The position numbers were made by a program, and so were the translations under genes. A stretch of DNA of 64,000 nt. Source: Streptomyces sp. DvalAA-14 (lineage in GTDB: Bacteria > Actinomycetota > Actinomycetes > Streptomycetales > Streptomycetaceae). Below are positions 9,197 through 17,918 of this stretch, piece after piece (position 1 is the stretch's first letter; every line of letters begins with the position of its first letter). The notes under the pieces are model-generated. The model did no database searches. It worked only from the letters and a program-made list of their open reading frames with translations, and was not told where the DNA came from. The stretch is from contig NZ_FMCH01000356.1 in the NCBI RefSeq assembly GCF_900091855.1, positions 1-64,000 on the forward strand, in the 5' to 3' direction.

Positions 9197-9298
9197 CGTC
9201 CCAACCTGTTGCTCGAAGTCTTCGGACGGCCCGGATCGGGGTGGCGCCGGGCCGTGGCGCGGAAGGGGGCCGCCGGGCGGCGGCGGTCGGCGGTCGGC

Positions 9299-9871
9299 TC
9301 AGGGCGCGGGCCAGTTCCGCAGCAGCGCGTCGAGCGCGTCCAGCATCCGCGTCCAGGTCGCCTGCGAGTCGGGGGCGCTGTGACTGAAGCCGCCGGCCGC
9401 CTCCAGGTTGACGTAGCCGTTGAAGACGCTGCCCAGCATCCGGACCGCGTGGGTCTGGTCCGGCTCCGCCAGGTCGTAGCCGCGCAGGATCGCCCGCGTC
9501 ATCTGCGCGTGCCGCCCGCCGGCGCTGGCCGCTGCCGCCGCCGGATCGAGCCGGAACTGGGCGGCGGCCCAGCGCCCGGGGTGCTCCCGGGCGTAGTCGC
9601 GGTAGGCGTCGGCGAAAGCGGTCAGCGCGTCCTTCCCGGCCCGCCCGGCCAGCGCTTCGGCGGCCCGGTCGGCGAGTTCCTCCAGTGCCAGCAGGGCGAT
9701 CCTGGTCTTGAGGTCCTGCGAGTTCTCCAGGTGCGAGTACAGGCTGGCGACCTTGACGTCGAAGCGTCTGGCCACCGCCGAGACGGTCACCTGCCCGAAC
9801 CCGACCTCGTCGGCCAGTTCGGCCCCCGCTCGGACCAGCCGCTCGGTCGTCAGCCCCGCACGTGCCGCCAT
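9299..9871 (-). CDS. TetR/AcrR family transcriptional regulator
   Basis: A 190-residue repressor-type protein. Residues 1-50 form the TetR helix-turn-helix (GFGQVTVSAVARRFDVKVASLYSHLENSQDL); the C-terminal part has the features of the WHG-type ligand domain. The ATG at 9871 follows AAGGAGA at five bases; an ATG 24 bases upstream is less well placed. The gene is divergent from the clp-type gene and upstream of the esterase. A perfect 15-bp palindrome 39 bases upstream of the start is the probable binding site, so autoregulation is likely. The ligand is unknown. Confidence 0.9.
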   Translation of the reverse strand: MAARAGLTTERLVRAGAELADEVGFGQVTVSAVARRFDVKVASLYSHLENSQDLKTRIALLALEELADRAAEALAGRAGKDALTAFADAYRDYAREHPGRWAAAQFRLDPAAAAASAGGRHAQMTRAILRGYDLAEPDQTHAVRMLGSVFNGYVNLEAAGGFSHSAPDSQATWTRMLDALDALLRNWPAP

Positions 9872-9909
9872 TTCCGTCTCCTTGCCTGCCTGCACCGATA
9901 ATGCAGCAG

Positions 9910-9924
9910 CCTAAAGGCTTTAGG
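9910..9924. promoter_or_regulatory. TetR-type operator palindrome
   Basis: CCTAAAGGCTTTAGG: 7-bp half sites CCTAAAG/CTTTAGG around one central base, perfectly symmetric and AT-rich relative to its surroundings. It sits between the divergent TetR and Clp-type genes, close to the TetR start, as expected for an autoregulatory operator. Confidence 0.7.
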
Positions 9925-9971
9925 CAAATGCCGAAGACATCACGGCCCGGGAGGCCACCAGCCAGGCGACC

Positions 9972-10010
9972 CCCGACTCATCCCGGAGGAATGAAACGGG
10001 ATGAGTCGGG
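9972..10010 (+). promoter_or_regulatory. Perfect 14-bp hairpin in the leader of the Clp-type gene
   Basis: CCCGACTCATCCCG (9972-9985) is the exact complement of CGGGATGAGTCGGG (9997-10010), with an 11-base loop that contains GAGGAATG, a ribosome-site-like sequence followed by an in-frame ATG at 9991. It ends 73 bases before the chosen start of the Clp-type gene. It may be an operator for a dimeric heat-shock-type regulator or an RNA element that controls start choice; it is not a CIRCE sequence. Confidence 0.6.
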
Positions 10011-10083
10011 CACATGCAGGCGAAGGGGAACGTCTACCGGAGCAGCGCGCCGCCGGTCGACCGGGGCGCCGGAATGGTTGGCT

Positions 10084-12603
10084 ATGAGCAACGGCTTCGC
10101 AGGGCCCGAAGGATCCGGCCAGGACCCGTTGGGGGACTTCTTCGCCCGCCTCGGCGGGGGGCAGCGGCACATCGACATCGGCCGGCTGATGAGCGGTCCA
10201 GCCCGGCAGCTGGTCGCGTCCGCCGCGTCGTATGCCGCCGAGCACGGCAGCAGTGACCTGAACACCCAGCACCTGCTGCGCGCCGCACTGGTCGTCGAGC
10301 CCACCCGGACCCTGATCGCGCGTTCGGGCACGGATCCTGATCGGCTGGCCGCCGAGATCGACCGGTACGCGGGGGAATCCGGGGGTCAGACAACATCCCA
10401 GTCGGTGGCGGTGACGCCCGCGGTCAAGCGCGCCCTGCTGGACGCGCACGAGATGGCGCGGGCCGCCGGAGCCATGTACATCGGTCCCGAGCACATCTTG
10501 ATGGCCATGGCCGCCAATCCCGAGGCGGCGGCCGGACAGGTGCTCAACGCGGCGCGCTTCGAGCCGGGCACCCCGCCCCAGGGCCAGAGCCGGCCGGGCC
10601 AGCCCGAGCAGCGGTCCGCCAGCCCCACGCCCACGCTGGACCGGTTCGGACGGGACCTGACCGCGCAGGCCCGCGAGGGAAGCGTGGACCCGGTGATCGG
10701 CCGGGAGGACGAGATCGAGCAGATGGTCGAGGTCCTGTCCCGCCGGGGCAAGAACAACCCGGTGCTCATCGGGGACGCCGGCGTCGGCAAGACCGCCATC
10801 GTCGAGGGCCTGGCCCAGCGGATAGCCGACGGCGATGTCCCGGAGACCCTGGCGGACCGCCGGGTGGTCGCACTCGACCTGTCCGGCGTGGTGGCCGGCA
10901 CCCGCTACCGCGGTGACTTCGAGGAGCGGCTGAACGCGATCATCGACGAGATCCGCAGCCACTCCGACCAGTTGGTGATCTTCATCGACGAGTTGCACAC
11001 CGTGGTGGGCGCGGGCGGCGGCGGATCCGAGGGCGGATCGATGGACGCGGGCAATCTCCTCAAGCCCGCGCTGGCCAGGGGCGAACTGCACATCGTCGGC
11101 GCCACCACGCTGGTGGAGTTCCGCCGCATCGAGAAGGACGCCGCGCTGGCCCGCCGATTCCAGCCCGTGCTGGTGCCCGAACCGACCACGTCGGATGCGG
11201 TGGAGATCCTCCGCGGCCTGCGCGACCGCTACGAGGCCCATCATCAGGTCCGCTACACCGACGAGGCGCTGCTGGCCGCCGTCGAGATGTCCGACCGCTA
11301 TCTCACCGACCGCTTCCTGCCGGACAAGGCGATCGACCTGATGGACCAGGCCGGAGCGCGGGTGCGGCTGCGGGCGCGCACCAAGGGCACCGACGTGCGC
11401 GCGCTGGAGCAGGAGGTCGAGCAGCTCACCCGCGACAAGGACCAGGCGGTGGCCGCCGAGCAGTACGAGCGTGCCACGGAACTGCGGGACCGCATCAGCG
11501 AGTTGGGCGCGAAGATCGGGTCCGGGCAGGACCGCCGGCCGAGCGACGGGCAGATCACCGAGGTCACCGTCGAGGACATCGCCGAGGTGGTGTCCCGGCA
11601 GACCGGCATCCCGGTGGCCAGCCTCACCCAGGAGGAGAAGGAGCGGCTGCTGGGCCTGGAGGAGCACCTGCACGAGCGGGTGGTCGGCCAGGACGAGGCG
11701 GTCACCGCGGTCGCCGAGGCGGTCCTCAGGTCGCGGGCCGGGCTGTCCAGTCCCGACCGGCCGATCGGCAGCTTCCTGTTCCTGGGACCCACCGGTGTCG
11801 GCAAGACCGAGCTGGCCCGGACGCTGGCGGAGGCGCTGTTCGGCAGCGAGGAGCGCATGGTCCGGCTGGACATGAGCGAGTACCAGGAGCGGCACACCGT
11901 CAGCCGGCTGGTCGGCGCTCCGCCCGGATACGTGGGCCACGACGAGGCCGGGCAGCTCACCGAGGCGGTCCGCCGCCACCCGTACTCGCTGCTGCTGCTC
12001 GACGAGGTGGAGAAGGCGCACCCCGACGTCTTCAACATCCTGCTGCAGGTCCTGGACGACGGGCGGCTGACCGACGCCCAGGGCCGCACGGTCAACTTCA
12101 CCAACACGGTCATCGTGATGACCAGCAACCTCGGCTCCGAGGCGATCACCGGGCGCGGCGCGACACTGGGCTTCGGGTCGGGCACCGCGGACGCCGACGA
12201 GGAAGGGCGCCGCGAACAGGTGCTGCGACCGCTGCGGGAGCACTTCCGGCCGGAATTCCTCAACCGGATCGACGAGATCGTCATCTTCCGCCGGCTGTCC
12301 AAGGATCAGTTGCGCCAGGTCACCGATCTGCTGCTGGAGGAGACGCGGCGGCGGCTGCACGCGCAGGACGTGACCATCGAGTTCACCCCCGAGGCGGTCG
12401 ACTGGCTCGCCGAGCACGGCCACCAGCCGGAGTACGGCGCCCGCCCGCTGCGCCGCACCATCCAGCGCGAGGTGGACAACCAGCTCTCCCGCCTGCTGCT
12501 CGACGGCCGGCTCACCTCCGGCAGCCGGGTGCTGGTCGAAGTACAGGACGGCACCCTGCGCTTCCGCACCACCCAGCCGGTGGGCGACTCCCCGGCCCCG
12601 TGA
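10084..12603 (+). CDS. ClpC-type AAA+ unfoldase (Clp protease ATP-binding subunit)
   Basis: An 839-residue protein with a Gly-rich 45-residue extension, a Clp N domain (two repeats, about residues 40-165), AAA-1 with Walker A GDAGVGKT at 230-237 and Walker [10 protein letters not shown] near 300, a short middle domain with a UVR-like stretch [14 protein letters not shown] near 458, and AAA-2 with Walker A GPTGVGKT at 568-575. The short middle domain and an LGF tripeptide before the C-terminal domain point to a ClpC rather than ClpB protein, able to dock on ClpP. I chose ATG 10084 ([10 protein letters not shown]), as in streptomycete homologues I recall; the frame is open to 9991, where an ATG lies in the hairpin loop. 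It is a second, accessory-type Clp ATPase, likely stress regulated. Confidence 0.88.
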   Translation: MSNGFAGPEGSGQDPLGDFFARLGGGQRHIDIGRLMSGPARQLVASAASYAAEHGSSDLNTQHLLRAALVVEPTRTLIARSGTDPDRLAAEIDRYAGESGGQTTSQSVAVTPAVKRALLDAHEMARAAGAMYIGPEHILMAMAANPEAAAGQVLNAARFEPGTPPQGQSRPGQPEQRSASPTPTLDRFGRDLTAQAREGSVDPVIGREDEIEQMVEVLSRRGKNNPVLIGDAGVGKTAIVEGLAQRIADGDVPETLADRRVVALDLSGVVAGTRYRGDFEERLNAIIDEIRSHSDQLVIFIDELHTVVGAGGGGSEGGSMDAGNLLKPALARGELHIVGATTLVEFRRIEKDAALARRFQPVLVPEPTTSDAVEILRGLRDRYEAHHQVRYTDEALLAAVEMSDRYLTDRFLPDKAIDLMDQAGARVRLRARTKGTDVRALEQEVEQLTRDKDQAVAAEQYERATELRDRISELGAKIGSGQDRRPSDGQITEVTVEDIAEVVSRQTGIPVASLTQEEKERLLGLEEHLHERVVGQDEAVTAVAEAVLRSRAGLSSPDRPIGSFLFLGPTGVGKTELARTLAEALFGSEERMVRLDMSEYQERHTVSRLVGAPPGYVGHDEAGQLTEAVRRHPYSLLLLDEVEKAHPDVFNILLQVLDDGRLTDAQGRTVNFTNTVIVMTSNLGSEAITGRGATLGFGSGTADADEEGRREQVLRPLREHFRPEFLNRIDEIVIFRRLSKDQLRQVTDLLLEETRRRLHAQDVTIEFTPEAVDWLAEHGHQPEYGARPLRRTIQREVDNQLSRLLLDGRLTSGSRVLVEVQDGTLRFRTTQPVGDSPAP

Positions 12604-12616
12604 CCGCCGCCGGTCG

Positions 12617-12639
12617 GCCCGGCGCCCGCCGCGCCGGGC
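12617..12639 (+). terminator. Terminator after the Clp-type gene
   Basis: GCCCGGCGC (12617-12625) pairs with GCGCCGGGC (12631-12639) around a 5-base loop, 14 bases after the stop codon at 12603. Confidence 0.7.
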
Positions 12640-12689
12640 ACCGTTCGACCGGGCCGGTACCCAGTCGAACGGGGGCGCCCGACCGGGAT

Positions 12690-12711
12690 GTACTCATGGG
12701 CGGTTGAGTAC
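12690..12711 (+). promoter_or_regulatory. Inverted repeat upstream of lipoprotein gene
   Basis: GTACTCA (12690-12696) and TGAGTAC (12705-12711) are exact complements separated by 8 bases, about 65 bases before the lipoprotein start. The spacing of 15 bp between half-site centres is suitable for a dimeric regulator. No candidate regulator is adjacent. Confidence 0.45.
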
Positions 12712-12775
12712 GCGGACCGATGAGAGACGGCCGCCGTTCGGTCAGGCTGGTCCCACCGACGAACAGGGGGATCCG

Positions 12776-13120
12776 ATGACCGGGAACAACGGGTGGAACC
12801 GCACCTCAGGTGCCGCTCCGACGGGAGGGCGCCGGGCGCGCCGGACTCTGGTGGCGCTCGCGCTGCTGGGCGCGGCCGCCGCGGGGATGGCCGCGGCGTG
12901 CGACACCGACCTGCGGGATCACGAGTGCATGTCCGACGAGTACCCCGTCCAGGCGGTCGGACCCGAGGGCGGCAGCATGTGCGTCACCAACGGCAAGGAG
13001 CCGCCGGCCGGCACGGTCCGGTATCCGAAGGGACAGGTCCCGCAGCGGGTGGGCGACCGGTGGGACCGGTACTGGCAGGACCACGGGCTCGACGCGCACG
13101 GCCGGCTCCTCACGAACTGA
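12776..13120 (+). CDS. SCO0607-family lipoprotein
   Basis: A 114-residue precursor with a basic N-terminus (GGRRARRTLVALALLG) and a lipobox ending in GMAAAC, so the mature protein is anchored to the outside of the membrane by the lipidated cysteine. The mature part begins DTDLRDHECMSDEYPV and contains PAGTVRYPKGQVPQRVGD and DRYWQDHGL, words I associate with the streptomycete SCO0607 lipoprotein family. Two further cysteines may form a disulfide. ATG 12776 follows GGGGGAT; an upstream start at 12704 would put 24 residues before the signal sequence. Function unknown. Confidence 0.85.
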   Translation: MTGNNGWNRTSGAAPTGGRRARRTLVALALLGAAAAGMAAACDTDLRDHECMSDEYPVQAVGPEGGSMCVTNGKEPPAGTVRYPKGQVPQRVGDRWDRYWQDHGLDAHGRLLTN

Positions 13121-13137
13121 CCCCGCCGGACGCGCCC

Positions 13138-13168
13138 GTGCCCGGCTGCCTTCGCGGCGGCCGGGCAC
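13138..13168. terminator. Bidirectional terminator
   Basis: A 13-bp stem with one mismatch (GTGCCCGGCTGCC against GGCGGCCGGGCAC) and a 5-base loop, placed between the convergent lipoprotein and BlaI-type genes, 18 bases after the lipoprotein stop. Confidence 0.75.
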
Positions 13169-13182
13169 CGGTGGGGGCCGGC

Positions 13183-13563
13183 TCAATCCGCCAGGTGGTC
13201 GCGCAGCAACTGCCCCAGCAGACGCTCGTCCGCCGTGGGCAGTTGGGCGACGAACCGGGCCAGTACGGCGCCCCGGTCCGCGCCCTTGTCCAGCAGGGCG
13301 CACATGCCGGCCGCGACGTGTCCGGCCTCGTCGCGCACCGGCGCGTAGCGGTAGCCGCGGCCGGCCCGCTCCCGGCCGACCAGCCCCTTGTCGTACAGCC
13401 GCGACAAGATGGTGAGCACCGTGGTGTACGCGGGTTCGCCGGTCAGGCCGTCGCGGACGGTCGCGGCGGTCGCGGGGGCACCGGCCGCCCACAGGACGCC
13501 CAGCACCTCGCTCTCCAGCTCACCGGGTGCTCTGCGGCCGGCCGGTCCGATCTCCTGGGGCAT
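13183..13563 (-). CDS. BlaI/MecI/CopY-family winged-helix repressor
   Basis: A 126-residue protein with the winged-helix domain of the BlaI family: GELESEVLGVLWAAGAPATAATVRDGL followed by AYTTVLTILSRLYDKGLVGRERAGRGYRYAPV, which is the recognition helix and wing. The C-terminal helices form the dimerisation region that proteolytic release normally targets. The ATG at 13563 is nine bases after GAGGAG. In the family a membrane metallopeptidase of the BlaR1/M56 type usually lies downstream; none is present here, since the gene ends against the convergent lipoprotein gene. It probably regulates itself through the site at 13643-13660. Confidence 0.9.
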   Translation of the reverse strand: MPQEIGPAGRRAPGELESEVLGVLWAAGAPATAATVRDGLTGEPAYTTVLTILSRLYDKGLVGRERAGRGYRYAPVRDEAGHVAAGMCALLDKGADRGAVLARFVAQLPTADERLLGQLLRDHLAD

Positions 13564-13947
13564 GCTCACCAGCTCCTCGACCTGCGCGTGGCGTCGTGTC
13601 CACCGATGCGTCGTGGGGCCCCTCGGCGCGACTCGGGACGAATCTACTACAAGGCGTAGAAACAAGCACGTGGGCGGCCGTTCCGCAGGGCCGGTCGGCC
13701 GGCCCCGGGGCTCCGGTCGGCGCCGGCCGCGAAGAGCGTGGTCCGGGGCGGAAAAAACCACCCGGAACAGTGGAACGCCGTGGCACTGTGTGGGCGTCGG
13801 AAGACACACGAACGCTGCCGCCGCGGTCGTTCCGGCGTCGGACCGCGGTCAGGTGCCGGGCGGCGTCGCGTGCGCCGGCCCGGCCCGCGGCCGTACCGGC
13901 CGAGCGGGACCGCGGGGCGGGAGCAAACCTTGGGGAGGACTGGGTCC
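13564..13947. other. Intergenic region between divergent BlaI and nitroreductase genes
   Basis: A 384-base gap. It contains the BlaI-like operator at 13643-13660 and both promoters, for which I see no confident -35/-10 pair. Several frames are open in both directions but none has a ribosome site, so no gene is called. Confidence 0.5.
13643..13660. promoter_or_regulatory. BlaI-like operator
   Basis: TCTAC N8 GTAGA, within CTACTACAAGGCGTAGA, 80 bases upstream of the BlaI-type start. Family operators in actinobacteria and firmicutes are built on TACTACA-type half sites; the left half fits well and the right half is partial. Confidence 0.5.
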
Positions 13948-14367
13948 GTGTCGGAACGAATGCAGCGCAACCAGTTGGTGATCGACGAGTTCCGGTCGGC
14001 CGGCGGCGTGGTGGGAGGCGACTACGAGGGAGTGCCGCTGCTGCTCCTCACCACCACCGGCGCCCGCAGCGGCGAGCCGCGCACCATGCCGGTGACGTAT
14101 CTCCGGGACGGAGACCGCCTGGTGGTGTTCGCCGCCAACGGCGGCAGGGAGAATCACCCGGGCTGGTACCACAATCTGCGGGCCGACCCCGCCGCCCGCG
14201 TCGAAGTCGGCACGCACGCCTACGAGGTGACGGCCGTGGAGGCCGAGGACGAGGAGCGCGAAAGGCTCTGGAACCTGCAACTGCCGCACACCCCCTACAT
14301 GGCGGAGATGGAGCAGCGGTCCGGCCGCCGGGTGCCCGTCGTCACGCTGGTCCCGCGGCCCGCCTGA
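13948..14367 (+). CDS. F420-type nitroreductase / deazaflavin-dependent oxidoreductase (Ddn-like)
   Basis: A 139-residue split-barrel protein. The words LLLLTTTGARSGEPRTMPV, GGRENHPGWYHNL and DPAARVEVG are the signature of the nitroreductase family that uses the deazaflavin cofactor F420 (Ddn type): the TTGARSG stretch and the downstream Lys/Arg-Asn-Pro-x-W segment shape the cofactor site. It catalyses hydride transfer from F420H2 to quinones or other low-molecular acceptors in the family. GTG 13948 follows GGGGAGGAC. Monocistronic, with a strong terminator after it. The substrate is unknown. Confidence 0.88.
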   Translation: MSERMQRNQLVIDEFRSAGGVVGGDYEGVPLLLLTTTGARSGEPRTMPVTYLRDGDRLVVFAANGGRENHPGWYHNLRADPAARVEVGTHAYEVTAVEAEDEERERLWNLQLPHTPYMAEMEQRSGRRVPVVTLVPRPA

Positions 14368-14400
14368 CGGCCCTTCCACCGCACCGTGCGCACCGGCGGA

Positions 14401-14431
14401 GTGCGGCCGCCCCGGACCGGGGCGGCCGCAC
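14401..14431 (+). terminator. Terminator after nitroreductase gene
   Basis: GTGCGGCCGCCCC (14401-14413) pairs perfectly with GGGGCGGCCGCAC (14419-14431) around the loop GGACC, 33 bases after the stop codon. Confidence 0.8.
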
Positions 14432-14473
14432 CCGTCCGGGAACGCTCCTGACCAGGAACTCCCTTCCCGATGC

Positions 14474-14503
14474 TTGACCCGTACACGAATCGGCGAGAAC
14501 AAT
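14474..14503 (+). promoter_or_regulatory. Promoter of the Tat-exported enzyme
   Basis: TTGACC (14474-14479) and AACAAT (14498-14503) are separated by 18 bases. The predicted start of transcription near 14510 lies directly before the palindrome at 14515-14526. Confidence 0.55.
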
Positions 14504-14514
14504 GGCTGGCGCCT

Positions 14515-14526
14515 GACAACGTTGTC
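14515..14526 (+). promoter_or_regulatory. LacI-type operator GACAACGTTGTC
   Basis: A perfect 12-bp palindrome with the central CG characteristic of LacI-family sites, placed directly downstream of the predicted promoter and 19 bases before the start codon. The same 12 bases occur at 50966-50977 upstream of the GH3 gene, which argues for a shared regulator acting by blocking transcription. Confidence 0.75.
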
Positions 14527-14544
14527 GGATTGAGAGGGTTTCCC

Positions 14545-17500
14545 GTGTCCCACGACTCCGCCGGTCTCGGCAGACGCCGCTTCGCCCAACTGGCCGCACT
14601 CACCGCCCTCGGCACCGCCGCGCCGCTGTCGTTCGGCGCGGGAACGGCGGCGGCCGCCTCCGCCGGGCACCGACCCGGCCAGGGGCACGACCACACCACC
14701 GGCCCGTCGCACCCCGACACCGTGGCCGCGGCCTACTACCAGGCGCTCCTCACCCACACCAAGTGGGCCGAGGCCCAGTGGGACGCCGCCGCGGGCCACT
14801 ACGCGGCGGCCGACTTCAACTTCGCGGTCGTGCTCGGCAACGCCGTGCTGCTGACCCGCGGCACCTACGACGCCGAGCAGGCCGGTGTCGACCAGGAGAC
14901 GCTGCGCGCCCACACCCTGGCCACCGTCCAGCACTTCGCCGCCTCCAACCGGCTGACCGGCGGCACCGAATGGGGCAAGACCCTCTTCTTCGACACCACC
15001 TTCCAGCTGTATTTCGTCCTCGCCGCCCGGCTGCTGTGGGACCAGTTGGACGCGGCCACCCAGCAGGCCGTCGACACCCTCGTGCGTGAACAGGCCGCGT
15101 ACACGCTCTCGTTGGGCACGGCCGCCGATCCGCTGTCGGCCGGCTGGACCACCAACGGCCTCAAGGGCGGCTTCGTCGGCGACACCAAGCTGGAGGAGAT
15201 GGGCGTCTACGCGCAGTCCCTCGCCCCCGCCCTCGCCTGGGCCGCCGACGACCCGCGGTACGCCGACTGGTCGGCCTCGTACGGGGTGTGGAGCCGCAAC
15301 GAGACGGGCCTGCCCGCCGCCGACCGGGCCAACCCGGCGCTGGTGGACGGCGTCCCGGTGAGCGCGAACACCGCGCAGAACCTGTACGACACCTTCCTGG
15401 TGGAGAACCACAACTCCTTCGGCCCGCACTACCAGGAGGAGTTGTGGCGCACCTCGGGCCGCAACTCCGTCCACTTCATCACCGCCGGCCGACCGCTGCC
15501 GGAGGTCCTCACCGCCCAGCCGAACGCCGACCGGCTCTGGCGCACCATCCGGATGGTGATGAGCGACGCCGGCGAACCGCTGATGCCGATGGTGGCCGAC
15601 CGCGAGCACCTCTACGGCCGCGATGTCATCCCGCTGGCCTTCCTCGCGCAGGTCGGCGGCGACCGCGCGGCCGCGTGGGCCGAGGCCGCCCTGGCCGCAC
15701 GGCTGGCGCCCTACCAGGCGTATCCCCCGCTCTACCAGCTCGCGAAGTTCTCCGGTGAGGCGAAGTACGAGCCCGAGGCCCGGGCCGAGGTCGCCATCAG
15801 CTATCTGCTGCACGAGTGGCGCGCCGCGCACGGTGGCATCGTGCAGCCGCTGTCGGACCGCGAGATGTTCCACCAGGCGGCCGGCGTACGGGACTTCGGT
15901 ACCGGCCCGGGCCTGGTCGCCCATCAGACCCCCAACGCCTGGGCGGCTGCGGTCACCAAGCCGGGCTTTGTGAAGTTCGCCTGGCAACCCGCCCACGACG
16001 ACTGGCTGTTCGCGCTGAGCGGCACCACCGCGATGTTCCTGCCGTCCGTGGGCGGCAAGGTGCTCGCCCGCCGCGCCACCCTGCAACGCGCCGCGCGCGA
16101 CGGCCTCGACACCAGCGCCACCCTGCTCACGCTGGACACCGGGTACGCCGGATTCACCACCCTGCCCTCGGGCGCCGTGGTCTACGCCACCACCGGCACC
16201 GCCCCCGGCGAGGGCCACCTCCAGGTGCAGAACCTCACGATGCCCGGCGTCGCCGGACTCGACGGCAGCCGCACCTACACCGCCGCCGAGGCAGTCGCCT
16301 CGGTCGCCTCGCAGGACAGCGGCAAGGCCGGCGTCGGCCCCGGCCCGCGGGTCGACACCGTCACCTTCCCCCGCGCCACCTGGCGCCACGTCCGGATGCA
16401 GGGCATCACCGGCCACCCGACGTACGGCTACTCGCTCTACGCGCTCGAGGTCCGCGACGGCGACGGCGCGGCCGATCAGGCCCAGGGCGGGACCGCCACC
16501 GCCTCCTCCGCCGACACCGGGAAGGGCCCCGAACTGGCCGTCGACGGCAACGCCGGCACCCGGTGGGCGGTCGCCGTCGCCCAGCGGACCAAGCCCGACA
16601 GCTGGCTCGCGGTGGACCTGGGCGCCGACCGCTCCTTCGACCGGGTCACCCTGCGCTGGGAGACCGCCGCGGGCAGCGCCTACCGCGTCCAGGGCTCCGC
16701 CGACGGCCTGACCTGGACCGACCTCGTCCGCTTCCCCGCGGCCGACCTCACCAGCACCGGCGGCTGGCTGAGCGTCGACGGCCGGGCCGGCCTGGTCGTA
16801 CGCGGCGCCGCGAACCCCCTGGCGGTCTACGGCGACCTGGTGGTCCTGTCCGACGGCCCCGCCGAGCCGCTGCTCGTCGAAGGACTGCCCTCCGGCGACC
16901 CGAAGGCCCTCGCCGCCGCCGCGCGGCAGCCCGCGCCGAGCACGGCGCACCCGGCCGTCGTGGCCAGTACGGCGGGCGGCCACCTGAGCCTGTTCAACCT
17001 CTCCGGCAGCGCCGTCACCACCGCCGTGGCCGTTGCGCAGGACCGCTCCCGCCTCACCCTCTTCGCCGGCGCCCAGGTGGTGACCGCGGGCGGCACCGAG
17101 TACACCGCGGTGCTCGGTGCCGCCTGCGCCCAGGTGGCCGCCGCCCGGTTCACCCTGCGGGCGGCGGCGCGCGGCGGTGTCCCCACCGGGGTCCGCGCCG
17201 AGGTCGTCGACGCGGCGACCGTCCGGCTCGACGGCCCGCGCACCCGGCTGATCCTCGGCACGCCGGACGGACGGCAGGTGACCGCCGAGATACGGCCGGG
17301 CCGCACGAGCGAGGTCACGGTGCCGCACGCCACGCCCTACCCGCTCCCCGACGCGGCGATCGGGCAGGACACCTTCCCGTCCGCGCCGCTGCCGCCGGGG
17401 ATGAGCGACCCCGCCGCCGCGGTCGACGGGAACCCCGCCACCTCGTGGCGGCCGGGGCCCGGCGGCCGGATGGTGGTGGACCTGGGCGCGCCCACCGCGC

Positions 17501-17721
17501 TGCGCGAGATCCGCGCCGCGTGGACCGGCGGCAGGGTGCCCGAGGCCTCGATCGCGCTCAGCGCCGACGGCCTCACCTACCAGGACGCGGGCATCCTGCG
17601 CGGCCGCGGCCGTGACGTTTCGCTGACCACCACCGCCACGGCCCGCTACGTCGCCCTCACCGTCTCCGCCCAGCACACCTCCGACGCCCGGGTGGCCTCC
17701 CTGACGGTGACACCTGCCTGA
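14545..17721 (+). CDS. Tat-exported multidomain enzyme with discoidin domains, 1058 aa
   Basis: The N-terminus GLGRRRFAQLAALTALG is a twin-arginine signal, so the protein is exported folded. Residues from about 60 to 560 are helix-rich with regularly placed aromatic residues (AYYQALL, FDTTFQLYFVLAARLLW, NHNSFGPHYQEELWR), resembling an (alpha/alpha) toroid as in many polysaccharide lyases and glycosidases. Two galactose-binding-like (discoidin, F5/8 type C) modules follow, near residues 660-750 (TASSADTGKGPELAVDGNAG) and 960-1058 (DPAAAVDGNPATSWRPG). The GTG 14545 start is preceded by GAGAGGG. The operator upstream suggests control by a sugar-responsive LacI regulator. I read it as a carbohydrate-active enzyme; the exact class is not clear. 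Confidence 0.75.
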   Translation: MSHDSAGLGRRRFAQLAALTALGTAAPLSFGAGTAAAASAGHRPGQGHDHTTGPSHPDTVAAAYYQALLTHTKWAEAQWDAAAGHYAAADFNFAVVLGNAVLLTRGTYDAEQAGVDQETLRAHTLATVQHFAASNRLTGGTEWGKTLFFDTTFQLYFVLAARLLWDQLDAATQQAVDTLVREQAAYTLSLGTAADPLSAGWTTNGLKGGFVGDTKLEEMGVYAQSLAPALAWAADDPRYADWSASYGVWSRNETGLPAADRANPALVDGVPVSANTAQNLYDTFLVENHNSFGPHYQEELWRTSGRNSVHFITAGRPLPEVLTAQPNADRLWRTIRMVMSDAGEPLMPMVADREHLYGRDVIPLAFLAQVGGDRAAAWAEAALAARLAPYQAYPPLYQLAKFSGEAKYEPEARAEVAISYLLHEWRAAHGGIVQPLSDREMFHQAAGVRDFGTGPGLVAHQTPNAWAAAVTKPGFVKFAWQPAHDDWLFALSGTTAMFLPSVGGKVLARRATLQRAARDGLDTSATLLTLDTGYAGFTTLPSGAVVYATTGTAPGEGHLQVQNLTMPGVAGLDGSRTYTAAEAVASVASQDSGKAGVGPGPRVDTVTFPRATWRHVRMQGITGHPTYGYSLYALEVRDGDGAADQAQGGTATASSADTGKGPELAVDGNAGTRWAVAVAQRTKPDSWLAVDLGADRSFDRVTLRWETAAGSAYRVQGSADGLTWTDLVRFPAADLTSTGGWLSVDGRAGLVVRGAANPLAVYGDLVVLSDGPAEPLLVEGLPSGDPKALAAAARQPAPSTAHPAVVASTAGGHLSLFNLSGSAVTTAVAVAQDRSRLTLFAGAQVVTAGGTEYTAVLGAACAQVAAARFTLRAAARGGVPTGVRAEVVDAATVRLDGPRTRLILGTPDGRQVTAEIRPGRTSEVTVPHATPYPLPDAAIGQDTFPSAPLPPGMSDPAAAVDGNPATSWRPGPGGRMVVDLGAPTALREIRAAWTGGRVPEASIALSADGLTYQDAGILRGRGRDVSLTTTATARYVALTVSAQHTSDARVASLTVTPA

Positions 17722-17800
17722 GCCGGGTCCGGGGCCCGGAAGGGCGACGAGGGTCGTGCCGAGGGGCTGTCCGGCCGAGGCCGGGCAGCCCCCCGGGCCG

Positions 17801-17906
17801 CGGGCTCGCCCGGCCCGTCCGTGTACTCGCCCGGCCCCGTCCGCGTGCTCGCCCGGCCCCGTCCGGCTCCGCGCGAGGTCCGGCCGGCTCCGCGCGAGGT
17901 CCGGCC
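17801..17906. repeat. Two sets of short tandem repeats between convergent genes
   Basis: A 22-bp unit (GTGCTCGCCCGGCCCCGTCC type) occurs two to three times at 17801-17866, and a 21-bp unit, CTCCGCGCGAGGTCCGGCC with flanking GG, is exactly duplicated at 17865-17885 and 17886-17906. They fill the space just after the peptide deformylase stop codon and before the discoidin enzyme's end. Confidence 0.85.
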
Positions 17907-17918
17907 GGCGGCGCGTGA

